Part shown: positions 46,246 to 56,244 of the stretch, piece after piece
Numbering within the stretch: position 1 is the stretch's first letter
How the letters are laid out: each line of letters begins with the position of its first letter
From: Microvirga splendida
GTDB lineage: Bacteria; Pseudomonadota; Alphaproteobacteria; Rhizobiales; Beijerinckiaceae
NCBI RefSeq assembly: GCF_016427565.1
Contig: NZ_JAELXT010000024.1
Location: forward strand, 1-64,000
Length of the DNA: 64,000 nt
Direction: 5' to 3'
Translations under genes and position numbers: made by a program
The notes under the pieces: generated by a model
Databases searched by the model: none
Seen by the model: only the letters and a program-made list of their open reading frames with translations
Told to the model about the DNA's origin: nothing

Positions 46246-46896
46246 CTGCCATGCATGCTGCAGTGATGTATTCGGTTAAAGTATATGAGGGGCCGTGCTC
46301 CCCATCAACTTGTTCAATCGTCTAGGGCCTTGGGCACAAACGATCGTTGATCTGCCCACAGAGATTCTGTGTAAGCCGGCCAGATGAAATCTTAACCAAG
46401 ATACAGAGTCAGCAAAGCTGGATCGCGATTTTCGCCGTGCGTTCGAATCGAGCGCTGCCATCTCAGGCGACGAATGGCCTTCGAATGGTCAGCTGCGTGA
46501 TGAGCTATGCTCACCTCGCGGGAATGCCATCAAAGGTCTCTGCGGCTCCATTTCTGGTTGTTTCAGCGGGCACTCAGCTGGTCGTCTTCGCGACCTCGAT
46601 ATAGATTCGAAAGGAAAATAAGCCTAAGTACGGGGGCAAGCCGGAAGCTTCGCGCAGCCGCTATCACAGCAGATGGCTTTTGGCCTCACTCATGGAATGC
46701 GAGATGGAAGAGCCAACATCACCTTACATCCAACATCCCCGTACGCCAGGCACTCCTCTGGTGGGCGAGCGTCGCAGCCGAGCGGTCAGTATATCGTAGT
46801 GTTGAACTGCAGAGCAGCCGAGCTTATCACCTCTTACTCAATGAGTGAGGACCGAGATGCGATTCGGCGATTCTGCTATTCACAACGATAAGACGC
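46246..46896. other. Noncoding region before the BREX operon
   Basis: About 650 bases with only overlapping short frames. It must contain the promoter of the BREX operon because all BREX genes run from 46897 in one direction. An AT-rich patch is at 46268-46290 and another at 46908-46935 over the start. No clear operator was identified; a WYL-type or other regulator gene is not present nearby. Confidence 0.4.
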
Positions 46897-47421
46897 ATGA
46901 ACAATAATCCTGATGATAGGAATAAAAGTTTAATTTTGCAGATCGTTTCTTTGCGGTTAGCAGTCGGCATTCTCGGCGAACGGGACGTTGCAGGATGGTG
47001 GCAATCCGGGTTCATGTCCCCGACGAGTGCAGCATTCCTTACTCCGGTGTTCGGATCGAAGGTCTTGCAGGCCCGTTACCAGGGCGTGCTTGAGGCAGCC
47101 AGGCGAGTGCATGATGAGCACATCGGTGTCGGCCGCGCCTTCCATCCCTTCCGTCTGCCCGAGGTTACCGAGCAAAGGCTCTTCGATGCCGTGCAATCGG
47201 CAGGCCAGGGGCTTACCGACACCATCGCGTCCCCCGATGCAGCGAGGGCGACGCTTCAAGAACTCGCGAGCATGGCACCCGAGGTGAAGCCGGGCCCCGC
47301 GCTTATGGGAACGGTCGACCTACTTGAGGAGCCGGGATGGGTTGCCGAGGCCGCATCCCTATATTCTGCCGCGTTCAGCGCCGGCATCCAATGCTTCCCC
47401 TATTTCACGGGCGCGCGATGA
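46897..47421 (+). CDS. brxE: BrxE family protein
   Basis: 174 aa. The pattern LRLAVGILGERDVAGWWQSG, then ARYQGVLEAARRVHDEHIGV and GRAFHPFRLPE, is that of BrxE, a small component known from type 6 BREX clusters; its role is not known. Here it is the first gene of the operon and its stop overlaps the brxA start as ATGA. ATG 46897 has only a weak ribosome site. Presence of brxE in an otherwise type-1-like gene set is unusual (see findings). Confidence 0.85.
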   Translation: MNNNPDDRNKSLILQIVSLRLAVGILGERDVAGWWQSGFMSPTSAAFLTPVFGSKVLQARYQGVLEAARRVHDEHIGVGRAFHPFRLPEVTEQRLFDAVQSAGQGLTDTIASPDAARATLQELASMAPEVKPGPALMGTVDLLEEPGWVAEAASLYSAAFSAGIQCFPYFTGAR

Positions 47422-48206
47422 CCCGTGCGCCGAACTACACAACCCAGCTCCAGGCTGGGCTTGGACTTATGCCGGAGACGCTGAAACTCCTCGCCATTTG
47501 GGAGCCCGGCATGGAGGGGCAGGATCTGCTCAAGGTCGCTCTCGCGTCCGGCGACTTCCCGACGATGACCGCCCGGCGCCTTCGCAACATCATCATTGAG
47601 GCGTTCTGCCCCAGATTCCTCGTCGACGGCGGAGCGCCAGCCCGCCTGCTGAAAAGACTTTCCGAAAGCCTTCCCAGGGAGGATTTCCGCTCACTCTGCT
47701 TCCTGTTCACTTGCCGGGCGAACCCAATCCTCGGCGACTTCGTCCGCCAGGTTTACTGGCCTCGCTACTCGGCGGGCGGAAGCCTCGTGTCAAAGGAAGA
47801 CTCTCTCCAGTTCGTTTCCTCGGCTGTGTCCAACGGACGGACGACAAGCCGTTGGTCCGAGACGACCATCATTCGCGTCGCCCGTTACCTACTCGGAGCG
47901 TGCGCAGACTTCGGTCTTCTGGGAGCAATGAGGGGCGGAGCACGGTCCATCACCACCTACCGGATCAATCCAAACGTGGCGTCGATCCTGGCCCATGATC
48001 TGCATTTCCGGGGGCTGGGTGACAACGCGCTGCTTCGGAGCCCTGACTGGGGGCTCTTCGGGTTGGAGGCTGAAGATGCCCTCGGCGAGCTGAAGCGGCT
48101 ATCTCTGAGGGGGGAGTTGATCGTGCAGTCAGCGGGTGGCGTCACGCAGGTATCCTGGAAATACAAGTCGTTAGAAGAGCTAACCGATGCCCTCACTCAA
48201 AGCTGA
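47418..48206 (+). CDS. brxA: BREX protein BrxA (DUF1819)
   Basis: 262 aa. BrxA is a small DNA-binding component of BREX phage-defence systems. Seen: NYTTQLQAGLGLMPETLKLL at the start, the CFLFTCRANPILGDFVRQVYWPRY segment in part, and the two-helix part SRWSETTIIRVARYLLGACADFGLL, all fitting DUF1819. The start ATG 47418 overlaps the brxE stop; a longer open frame upstream is an overlap artefact. The 3' end overlaps brxB by 20 bases. Confidence 0.93.
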   Translation: MTRAPNYTTQLQAGLGLMPETLKLLAIWEPGMEGQDLLKVALASGDFPTMTARRLRNIIIEAFCPRFLVDGGAPARLLKRLSESLPREDFRSLCFLFTCRANPILGDFVRQVYWPRYSAGGSLVSKEDSLQFVSSAVSNGRTTSRWSETTIIRVARYLLGACADFGLLGAMRGGARSITTYRINPNVASILAHDLHFRGLGDNALLRSPDWGLFGLEAEDALGELKRLSLRGELIVQSAGGVTQVSWKYKSLEELTDALTQS

Positions 48207-48762
48207 CTTCGACGAACTGATTCGCCGGATCGAGACAGGTCGGGAGTTCGCGCATGCGAGCTTCGAACCGATCTTCTATTTGATCTTCCACCCGCGCGAA
48301 CTGCTTGAGGTAAAGCGCCTCATACCGGCCTGGACATCCAAGTTGTCGAATACAGGCTGGCAGGTCGAGACATTCTCTATCGCCGAGCACATCGCCGATA
48401 TCCTCAGAAAGGCTCCGCTCCGCAAGGTCTGGCTGGAGGCTGACCGGAAGGATCCCCTCGCGTGGGGGCGAACGAACACCTCACTGGCGAACGCTCTGAC
48501 CGCCCAGGGACGCCTGCAGTCTCGGCTGGAGGAGCGTCTGTCCGCCCTTGAGGGCAAGTCATCGACGATCATGCTAGTGACCGACCTCGAAGCCCTGCAT
48601 CCATATATGCGGATCGGGGCAATCGAGGCTCAGCTTCAGGGCAAATTCCACGTCCCCACAGTCTTCCTATACCCGGGCACCCGGACTGGTAAGACGAGGC
48701 TTAGGTTCCTCGGTTTCTACCCCGAAGACGGCAACTACCGTTCAGTCCACGTCGGCGGCTGA
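48187..48762 (+). CDS. brxB: BREX protein BrxB (DUF1788)
   Basis: 191 aa. Typical DUF1788 features: FEPIFYLIFHPRELLEVKRL, then STIMLVTDLEALHPYMRIG and the VPTVFLYPGTRTGKTRLRFLGFYPEDGNYRS stretch, given in parts. Function in BREX is not known in detail, but it is needed for defence in several type 1 systems. ATG 48187 lies inside the end of brxA; 29 bases separate it from brxC. Confidence 0.94.
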   Translation: MPSLKADFDELIRRIETGREFAHASFEPIFYLIFHPRELLEVKRLIPAWTSKLSNTGWQVETFSIAEHIADILRKAPLRKVWLEADRKDPLAWGRTNTSLANALTAQGRLQSRLEERLSALEGKSSTIMLVTDLEALHPYMRIGAIEAQLQGKFHVPTVFLYPGTRTGKTRLRFLGFYPEDGNYRSVHVGG

Positions 48763-48791
48763 CCAGCTAGAAGAACCCATCAGGAAGCGAC

Positions 48792-51700
48792 ATGACTCAG
48801 ATCCGCACTCTCTTTGATGCTGGCAAGGACATCCAGCGCGCCATTGAGAAGGTCATCACCTACCAGGCCTCTCATGAACAGCGCCTGAAGGCAGAGATTT
48901 CCGAGTACATAGTAACGGAAAGCATTGAGCAGCAGCTTGAACAACTCTTGGAGAAGATGCAGGCTGCCATGGAGGCTGGTTCCAGCCACGAGATCGGGGT
49001 ATGGGTCTCGGGTTTCTACGGTTCGGGCAAGAGCTCCTTCACCAAGTATCTGGGCCTCGCCTTCGACGAAAGGGTGACGATTGACGGAACGCCCTTCCTC
49101 CGCCACCTGCAGGATAGACTCCATCGGCCGACCACCAAGGCCCTACTCTCTAAACTGGCCGCCCGCTTCCCCGCCGCAGTTGTAATGCTTGACTTGGCAA
49201 GTGAGCAGATTGCTGGAGCCTCCCTCGCCGAGGTCTCGACTGTACTTTACTACAAAGTACTTCAATACGCGGGCTACTCCAGAAACCTTAAGGTGGCAGC
49301 ACTTGAGCGGCGGCTCCGCAAGGAGGGGCGATATTCCGAGTTCGAGCAGGCGTTTCGCGATGAGACCGGCGAAAACTGGGCAGATTACAGGAACGACGAA
49401 CTCGTTGTGGACAGCGTAATCCCACGGCTCGCCCATAAGCTCTACCCGAACCTGTTCCGCACGGAACAAGCCTTCACGACTTCAAGCAGCGACACCGTTT
49501 ATCTGATGGATGATCGGGTGCAGGAGATGATCGACGTCGTCAGAGACGCGTCGGGTAAGGAACACATCATCTTCGTGGTCGACGAGATCGGCCAATATGT
49601 TGGCAGTCAACAAACCAAAATCCTCGACCTTCAGGGGCTCGCGCAAAACTTGAAGGACCTGGGCGGCGGTAAGGTCTGGATTGTTGGCACTGCCCAGCAG
49701 ACGCTAACCGAAGACGACCCCAGAGCCGCCATCAACTCGCCGGAGCTTTATAAGCTCAAGGACCGTTTCCCGATTACCGTCGCACTGGAATCGAGTGACA
49801 TCAAGGAGATCTGCTTTCGCCGTCTTCTGGGCAAATCCTCGGCAGGTGCCACCGAACTCGGCGGCCTGTTCGACCGCTATGGACAGGCGCTACGTCAACA
49901 TACCAAGCTGACAGACGCTAAGTTCTACGACTCGGGCTTCGACCGCGAGACATTCACGAACCTGTATCCTTTCCTGCCAGCCCACTTCGACATCCTACTG
50001 CACCTGCTCGGTGCCCTCGCCAAGTCAACGGGCGGTATCGGCCTGCGGTCGGCGATCAAGGTCATCCAAGACATCCTGGTTGAGGGGGCCGGCTCTCTAA
50101 AGCCAGTGGCTGACAGGGAGGTCGGGTGGCTCGCGACTACAGTTACGTTGTATGACGCCCTAGATAAGGACATCCGGAGGGCCTTCCCTTCCGTTCACCA
50201 GGCCGTTGAAAAGGTTTTGATCCGTTTTCCTGACGATGAGCTCTGCCAGGGCATTGGCAAGACTGTAGCGGTGCTTCAAGTCCTAGGGAATCTGCCGATC
50301 TCAATAGAAAATGTCGCTGCGCTGATGCACCCTGCGATCGAGGCGGGCTCCATGGCGGACAACGTCAAGGAGGCTGTGGAACGGCTGATTAAGGATCCGA
50401 TCGTCCCACTTGGCGAGAAGGACAGCTTCCTTCGGTTCTTCTCCGAGAGGTTGAACGACGTAGAGCTCGAGCGATCCCAGCTTGTCCCACGCACTCCGGA
50501 CGTCCGCCGCGTCTTCAACGAAGCGCTGAAGGATGTCTTCGATCCACTACCCAGTGTTAGGCTTCACGGGACGCTGTCAGTGACCACCGGTCTCCGACAC
50601 CTCGTCTCAGGGCAACAGGTCTCCCTAGCCGGCGAACGGGAGACGGTCCAAACCGTTGTCGCATTTGCTGACCCGACCGACTATGAGGCGGAGAAGGGGC
50701 GCCTCACCGATGAGTCGCGCCACAAATCGTCTGAGAACAGCATCTTCCTACTTGCCAGGCGGTCGCCTGAGGCCGACGACCTTGTAGCTGAGATTTGCCG
50801 GTGCCAGCGGATCGTGGAGCTCCACAGGCACGACCCAGACCAAGAAGTTAAGGAATATTGCCAAAGTCAGACTGAGCGGGCATCCCGGCTCGCGTCCGAG
50901 CTCGCGCAGAAGATCGTCCGCGGCCTGATCCAAGGCTCATTTGTCTTCAGGGGCAAGGTCACGGCCGTCGACAGTCTCGACCAGTTGCTGCTTGCTGCAT
51001 GCAAGAAGCATCTAATTGAGGCTGCCGAGCGTGTGTTCGATCGCTATCAAGAGGCACCGGAGCGCGTCGGGACCGATTTAGCGGAGAAGTTCCTGCGAGC
51101 GCCCAACCTCAGGGCGGTCACGTCGCAGATTGATCCGCTCAGTCTCGTGCAGGTGGTCGGCGGCAATCCGACCGTCAAAACTGACCACAAAGGCCTCGTC
51201 AGCATCAAAGACTTCATTGAGCGTAACGGCACGGTTGAGGGCAAGCGGCTGCTCGACCACTTCTCCGGCCCGCCCTTCGGCTGGTCGCCGGACACCACGC
51301 GCTACATGGTCGCCGCCCTGCTCGTTGCAGGCGAGGTTAAGCTGAAGGTGTCGGGCCGCGAAGTCACAGTGACCGGCCAGCAGGCTATTGAGGCCCTGAA
51401 GACCAACAACGCGTTTAGGTCAATCGGCGTCGCTCTGCGTGACGATAGGCCCTCCATGGAAGTTCTCGCCAGGGCGGCGGAACGCCTGACCGACCTGTCT
51501 GGCGAGCCTGTAGTGCCCCTCGAAGAGGATATCGGGAAGGCGGCCCAAAAGCTTCTGCCATCCCTCCAGCACAGGCTTGCCCCGCTTGCGGAGCGACTTC
51601 AGGCTTTCGGCCTCCCTGGTGTGGAAACCGTCCGCTCGGTGAACCAGCAGATCGCCGACATGTTGCTCTCTGACGCATCTGACGCCCCTCAGCGCTTCGG

Positions 51701-52412
51701 CGCGGAGCAGTCGCCTCTCTATGACGGGCTGAAATGGGCGATCGCCGCCAGAGTCGCCTTCGACCAAGGCATCGCGGAAACGGTGAAGGCACTACGGGAT
51801 CTTGAGATCGGCATCAGCGAACTTCCAGGTACTGGCGTCCCCAAGGACCTACGGGAGGCTGCACGTGACGATCTTGAAGCCGTGGCGGACATGCTGGGTC
51901 AGGATGACTTTTTCAAGCGTAAGGCGGATCTCAGCACCCGTCGCACAGCAATTGAAGGTCGGGTAGCGGAAGCAGTTGCAGCCATGCGGACCACCCAAGC
52001 GGACAGAATCCTTGCCGCAGAGAGCGAGCTTTCGCTTCTGTCGGAGTGGACGGAACTCACCGCTGAGGAACAAGCAGGAGCGCTGTCCGAAATTCAGGCA
52101 CTATCCATCGAAGTGACTCACGACATGGCGGGCCTTAAGCGCCTCGTGTCGCGCCAGTTCGACATTGATGCCACGATCGCCGACATCAAGGCAAAGGTTA
52201 TTAAGGAAGGTAAGACGCGCCGCCAGCCAACGACCTATCCAGTTCCCCCAACTTCTCCTCCAGGTGAGATGAGAGAGAAGGGCAGAAAGACCTTCCCCTT
52301 GCCGGCTCGCATTGGAACGGTGGCGGAGCTTGATACGCTTGTTCGCGCTCTCTCGGAGCTGCGCCACGAGCTCCTTAACAATGAGTTCGATCTTGTTGTG
52401 AAGGGGGATTGA
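48792..52412 (+). CDS. brxC: BREX ATPase BrxC
   Basis: 1,206 aa, normal for BrxC. A P-loop ATPase essential for BREX modification and defence. Walker A GFYGSGKSSFTKYL near residue 74, Walker B-like IIFVVDEIGQYVGS near 260, then IVGTAQQTL. The C-terminal third is helical with coiled-coil stretches. ATG 48792 follows GGAAG. Its stop TGA overlaps the start of pglX-N as TGATG. Confidence 0.94.
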   Translation: MTQIRTLFDAGKDIQRAIEKVITYQASHEQRLKAEISEYIVTESIEQQLEQLLEKMQAAMEAGSSHEIGVWVSGFYGSGKSSFTKYLGLAFDERVTIDGTPFLRHLQDRLHRPTTKALLSKLAARFPAAVVMLDLASEQIAGASLAEVSTVLYYKVLQYAGYSRNLKVAALERRLRKEGRYSEFEQAFRDETGENWADYRNDELVVDSVIPRLAHKLYPNLFRTEQAFTTSSSDTVYLMDDRVQEMIDVVRDASGKEHIIFVVDEIGQYVGSQQTKILDLQGLAQNLKDLGGGKVWIVGTAQQTLTEDDPRAAINSPELYKLKDRFPITVALESSDIKEICFRRLLGKSSAGATELGGLFDRYGQALRQHTKLTDAKFYDSGFDRETFTNLYPFLPAHFDILLHLLGALAKSTGGIGLRSAIKVIQDILVEGAGSLKPVADREVGWLATTVTLYDALDKDIRRAFPSVHQAVEKVLIRFPDDELCQGIGKTVAVLQVLGNLPISIENVAALMHPAIEAGSMADNVKEAVERLIKDPIVPLGEKDSFLRFFSERLNDVELERSQLVPRTPDVRRVFNEALKDVFDPLPSVRLHGTLSVTTGLRHLVSGQQVSLAGERETVQTVVAFADPTDYEAEKGRLTDESRHKSSENSIFLLARRSPEADDLVAEICRCQRIVELHRHDPDQEVKEYCQSQTERASRLASELAQKIVRGLIQGSFVFRGKVTAVDSLDQLLLAACKKHLIEAAERVFDRYQEAPERVGTDLAEKFLRAPNLRAVTSQIDPLSLVQVVGGNPTVKTDHKGLVSIKDFIERNGTVEGKRLLDHFSGPPFGWSPDTTRYMVAALLVAGEVKLKVSGREVTVTGQQAIEALKTNNAFRSIGVALRDDRPSMEVLARAAERLTDLSGEPVVPLEEDIGKAAQKLLPSLQHRLAPLAERLQAFGLPGVETVRSVNQQIADMLLSDASDAPQRFGAEQSPLYDGLKWAIAARVAFDQGIAETVKALRDLEIGISELPGTGVPKDLREAARDDLEAVADMLGQDDFFKRKADLSTRRTAIEGRVAEAVAAMRTTQADRILAAESELSLLSEWTELTAEEQAGALSEIQALSIEVTHDMAGLKRLVSRQFDIDATIADIKAKVIKEGKTRRQPTTYPVPPTSPPGEMREKGRKTFPLPARIGTVAELDTLVRALSELRHELLNNEFDLVVKGD

Positions 52413-54313
52413 TGACCTTCGACAATACAACCCGTGCCCGCCTTCAGCGCTTCGTAAGCGAGGCGCGCTCGCTTCTCATGGACGAGTTCTCGAAGCAATT
52501 CCAGCAAGACTACGGCCTCGATCCGGACTCGGGTGGTGTCGCCGAACTTGAAAGCCTCACGCACCTTGACGATCGACGTCTTGAGACTGCCCGGATCCTC
52601 CGCGAGATCCTGGGCCATTATCTTGCGTCTGACATGGGTCAGGGAAGTGAGGCGAGAATGAGGGCCCTTGACCGCATGGTTCGGGAGCAAGCGTTCACGA
52701 CGTTGAACAGGCTAGCGGCCCTTCGAATGATGGAGGCTCGCGGACTTGTCATGGAATGCGTGGCCAAAGGCTACCAATCAAAGTCATTCCAGTTGTACCA
52801 GCGCGTTGCGGGAACAGCGCTAGGCGAAACAGGCGACGTATATCGTACGTTCCTTCTTAGTATGTGCGATCTTTATAGTGCTGATCTTCCTGTCCTGTTT
52901 GATCGCCATTTCCCTAATGGCCGTTTATTTCCGCGCGAGCCTGCCCTGCTGCCGCTTCTTGAACTTGTCAACGCCGCAGACATAGAGTCACTGTGGGCCG
53001 AAGATGAAACGATCGGCTGGATCTATCAGTACTTCAACTCAAAGGAAGAGCGTAGAGCGATGCGCGAGGCCAGCCAGGCGCCGCGCAACAGTCGCGAGCT
53101 TGCGGTTCGCAATCAGTTCTTCACACCGCGCTATGTGGTGGAGTTCCTGGTCGACAACACACTCGGACGGCTGTGGTTCAACTGGACGGGCGGGGAGACT
53201 GGACTGCGCGACCGCTGCCAGTACCTGCTGGTGAAGCCGGACGAGAAACCTGAGCCTTTCCAGCGCCCACGCGATCCGCGCACAATTAAGCTGCTCGATC
53301 CGGCCTGCGGGTCAATGCATTTCGGGCTTTATGCTTTCGACCTGTTCCTAGAAATATACCGCGAGGCGTGGGCCTGGGAGCAAACCCACGGCCCTGGGAG
53401 TCTTGATATCGAAGCCGGAGGCAGCCCCGATCTGAAGCCGCTCCGCAATAGCTATGCAGACGAGGATGCGTTTCTGCGGGATGTGCCGCGGCTGATCATC
53501 GAGCACAACGTCTATGGCGTTGATATTGATCCACGCGCGGCACAGATCGCGTCGCTGGCGTTATGGTTGCGGGCACAGCGGGCCTGGCATGAGATGGGCG
53601 TCAAGCCGCAAGAACGTCCGCAAGTCGGACGTGGGCATGTGGTGGCCGCGGTCGCCCCACCGGCCGAGGTCGAGCTGCGTAAGCGGTTTATGGAAGGCCT
53701 CGATCACCTAGATGCGAAGCTGTTCGAGAAGACGCTGCTCCTTCTCAAAGGGCTTCCAGAGCTTGGAGTGCTTCTTAAAGTTGAGACGGAGCTGCCAACG
53801 CTCGTCCGCTTGATACTCGGTGAACACGGCGCCCTTTTCAAGGCAGAGGATATGGCGCAGTGGCAAAAAGCTGAAGCCCGGCTACGAGAGGCCCTGACCG
53901 AGTTTGCCAATGCTGCGCGTTCCACCTACCAAGGGCATCTTTTTGCGGAGGACGCCTTGCAAGGTCTCAGGATTATCGATCTCTGCCGTGAGGTATTCGA
54001 CGTGGTGGTGATGAATCCGCCTTTCGGCGCGTTGGCGGCGGGCACCAAAGACCGCCTCATAAAAACTTATCCTAACAGCAAGAACGACCTGCTTGCCATC
54101 TTTGTCGAACGTGGTTTGGCATTGATGCGCAGCGGCGGACGCATCGGTGCCATCACCTCACGTACCTGTTTCTTCCTGTCCAGTTTCCAGAAGTGGCGCG
54201 AGGAGGTGGTGCTGGGGATCGCCCGACCAGAAGCCCTGGCAGATCTGGGGCATGGAGTGATGGATGACGCGATGGTGGAAGCCGCTGCCTATGTGCTGGA
54301 GAAACATGCATGA
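52412..54313 (+). CDS. pglX: PglX N-terminal part: adenine DNA methyltransferase domain
   Basis: 633 aa. PglX methylates adenine in one strand of the BREX motif and so marks host DNA. This part carries the FFTPRYVVEFLVDNTLGRLW segment, the SAM-binding motif LLDPACGSMHFGLYAFD near residue 297 and the catalytic motif NPPFGALAAG near 534, and ends with VEAAAYVLEKHA. Full PglX is about 1,200 aa; here it stops and a second frame begins at 54310 with a 4-base ATGA overlap, in frame -1. ATG 52412 chosen (TTG 52409 also open). The junction lies after the methyltransferase core. Confidence 0.9.
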   Translation: MTFDNTTRARLQRFVSEARSLLMDEFSKQFQQDYGLDPDSGGVAELESLTHLDDRRLETARILREILGHYLASDMGQGSEARMRALDRMVREQAFTTLNRLAALRMMEARGLVMECVAKGYQSKSFQLYQRVAGTALGETGDVYRTFLLSMCDLYSADLPVLFDRHFPNGRLFPREPALLPLLELVNAADIESLWAEDETIGWIYQYFNSKEERRAMREASQAPRNSRELAVRNQFFTPRYVVEFLVDNTLGRLWFNWTGGETGLRDRCQYLLVKPDEKPEPFQRPRDPRTIKLLDPACGSMHFGLYAFDLFLEIYREAWAWEQTHGPGSLDIEAGGSPDLKPLRNSYADEDAFLRDVPRLIIEHNVYGVDIDPRAAQIASLALWLRAQRAWHEMGVKPQERPQVGRGHVVAAVAPPAEVELRKRFMEGLDHLDAKLFEKTLLLLKGLPELGVLLKVETELPTLVRLILGEHGALFKAEDMAQWQKAEARLREALTEFANAARSTYQGHLFAEDALQGLRIIDLCREVFDVVVMNPPFGALAAGTKDRLIKTYPNSKNDLLAIFVERGLALMRSGGRIGAITSRTCFFLSSFQKWREEVVLGIARPEALADLGHGVMDDAMVEAAAYVLEKHA

Positions 54314-56244
54314 CGACTTTCTTACGCCTACTGGCGGACAAAGACAAAGATACGAGCTTGCTAGCCAGTTGTGCTGCACTCCGCAATGGAGCAGAGGACG
54401 CGCGAGTGTTTCAACTGGACCCGGAGTGTTTCGACGCAATTCCTGGGAAGCCTTTTGCTTACTGGGCTTCGAACAGCCTCTTCACATCTTTCAAATCTGG
54501 CACCCGATTCCAGACCGTTTCGAGAAAGGCGCTCCGGACGAACGGAACAACGGATGACGGTCGGTGGATTCGAGCCTGGTGGGAACCAAAGGCGCGGCAA
54601 TCTAAGGAACCAAAACTATGGGTTCCGCATGCAAAGGGTGGTGCATTTTCACCATTCTATTCAGATCTTCACCTAGTTATTGCGTGGGACAAGGAAGCCC
54701 AAACGTATCCGGGATATCAGGGCACCGAACATCGACCTGATATCAGGCCTGCATCTCTTCAGCACTTCTTCAAGCCTGGTCTGACGTGGTCAAGAAGAAA
54801 TAGTACAGGCCTTAGTTTCAGAGTCTTGCCCAGTGGCTCCATCTTCGGAGACAAGGGCCCAGCAATCATCTTATCGCCGTTCGATTCTTCAGAATGTATG
54901 GCTATTTGCAGTGTTCTCAATTCATCCGCATTCCGATATCTGGTAAGTCTACAACTTGGCACAGTCGAGTTAGCTCAGTCCTACGAGGCTGGTGTCATTC
55001 AAGAAACACCGTTCCCAGAGCTTGAATCTGAAGACCGATGCCGTCTTGCTGAGCTCTCGCGCCACGCTTGGACATTACGTCGCCAGAAGGATACGGTGCA
55101 GGAAACATCGCATGCTTTCCTTTTACCTGCCAGCTTACGTACCCGCCTCGGCCCGTATGATCCAGTTGCCATCGAAGCGGAGATGGCATGCATCCAAGAT
55201 GAGATCGACACCATCGCCTTCAACCTATACGGCTTTAGCGAGGTCGACCGTGCGGCCTTACAAGCAGGTAATGGCGCCGCAACAGAGGGCGGTGTAGACG
55301 GGAGTGAAGCTGCGGACGAAGGGGACGACGAGGAAAGCGCCGATCCCATAGACGAAGCTTCAGGCTTGCTTAGCTGGGCCGTAGGCGTCGCTTTTGGCCG
55401 GTTCGACTGGCGGCTGGCCACAGGTGAACGTGCGGTCCCGTCTGAGCCGGAGCCTTTCGATCCGCTCCCCGCGAAAAGTCCAGGCATGCTACCTGATGGC
55501 GCTGATCCCTTCCACCTACAACTCGGCGTGCTTGTCGACGACTCTGGTCATCCGCATGACCTCGCCCGTCTGGTGGAAGAAGTGCTTGTGCGGGTCAAAG
55601 CTCCTGTGCCGTCCGATGTGCGCCGTTGGCTGCAACGTGACTTCTTCCCATTCCATCTGCAGCGCTACAGCAAGAGTCGCCGCAAGGCGCCGATCTATTG
55701 GCCGATCTCGACGGCCTCGGGCAGCTACACGCTCTGGCTCTATTATCCTAGCCTGACCAGCCAGACACTCTACACTGCGGTCAACGACTTCATCGAAGGT
55801 CCGAGGGGGAAACTCAAACAGGTAGAACACGAGGCCACTGCGCTGCGCGCCAAAGGCAGCACTCGGAACCGTGAGGAGGACAAGCGGCTCGAGGCCCTCC
55901 AATCCCTTCAAGGGGAATTGATCGACCTGCGTGACACCCTACTGCAGATCGCCCAGACCTATCGCCCCAACCAAGATGACGGCGTGCAGATCACGGCCGC
56001 TCCGCTTTGGCCGCTCTTCCGCCATAAGCCCTGGCAGAAGGTGCTAAGAGACACCTGGGCGAGGCTAGAAAAGGGCGAATATGACTGGGCCCACAGTGCT
56101 ATGTCCTACTGGCCCGATCGTATCCGGGAGAAGTGTAAGACCGACAAGTCTCTCGCCATCGCCCATAACCTCGAACACATTTACATCGAACCCGAGCCGA
56201 ACTCTGCCAGCGGCCAGGGTCGCAAGAAGAAGTTTGCCGAATGA
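54310..56244 (+). CDS. pglX: PglX C-terminal part: target-recognition region
   Basis: 644 aa, begins TTFLRLLADKDKDTSLLASC, which in intact PglX directly follows the methyltransferase core. It includes RVFQLDPECFDAIPGKPFAYW, the WEPKARQSKEPKLWVPHAKGG region and a C-terminal half with PSDVRRWLQRDFFPFHLQRYSKSRRKAPIYWPI in part, typical for the target-recognition and C-terminal domains. It has no methyltransferase motifs of its own. It may be a separate subunit that complements the preceding protein, or the product of a recent frameshift. The stop overlaps the pglZ start as ATGA. Confidence 0.88.
   Translation: MTTFLRLLADKDKDTSLLASCAALRNGAEDARVFQLDPECFDAIPGKPFAYWASNSLFTSFKSGTRFQTVSRKALRTNGTTDDGRWIRAWWEPKARQSKEPKLWVPHAKGGAFSPFYSDLHLVIAWDKEAQTYPGYQGTEHRPDIRPASLQHFFKPGLTWSRRNSTGLSFRVLPSGSIFGDKGPAIILSPFDSSECMAICSVLNSSAFRYLVSLQLGTVELAQSYEAGVIQETPFPELESEDRCRLAELSRHAWTLRRQKDTVQETSHAFLLPASLRTRLGPYDPVAIEAEMACIQDEIDTIAFNLYGFSEVDRAALQAGNGAATEGGVDGSEAADEGDDEESADPIDEASGLLSWAVGVAFGRFDWRLATGERAVPSEPEPFDPLPAKSPGMLPDGADPFHLQLGVLVDDSGHPHDLARLVEEVLVRVKAPVPSDVRRWLQRDFFPFHLQRYSKSRRKAPIYWPISTASGSYTLWLYYPSLTSQTLYTAVNDFIEGPRGKLKQVEHEATALRAKGSTRNREEDKRLEALQSLQGELIDLRDTLLQIAQTYRPNQDDGVQITAAPLWPLFRHKPWQKVLRDTWARLEKGEYDWAHSAMSYWPDRIREKCKTDKSLAIAHNLEHIYIEPEPNSASGQGRKKKFAE

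Noticed and set aside
54301..54316. Programmed -1 frameshift joining the two pglX parts
   Set aside because: No slippery heptamer is visible before the stop, and the ATGA overlap equals the other gene joints in the operon, so re-initiation is simpler.
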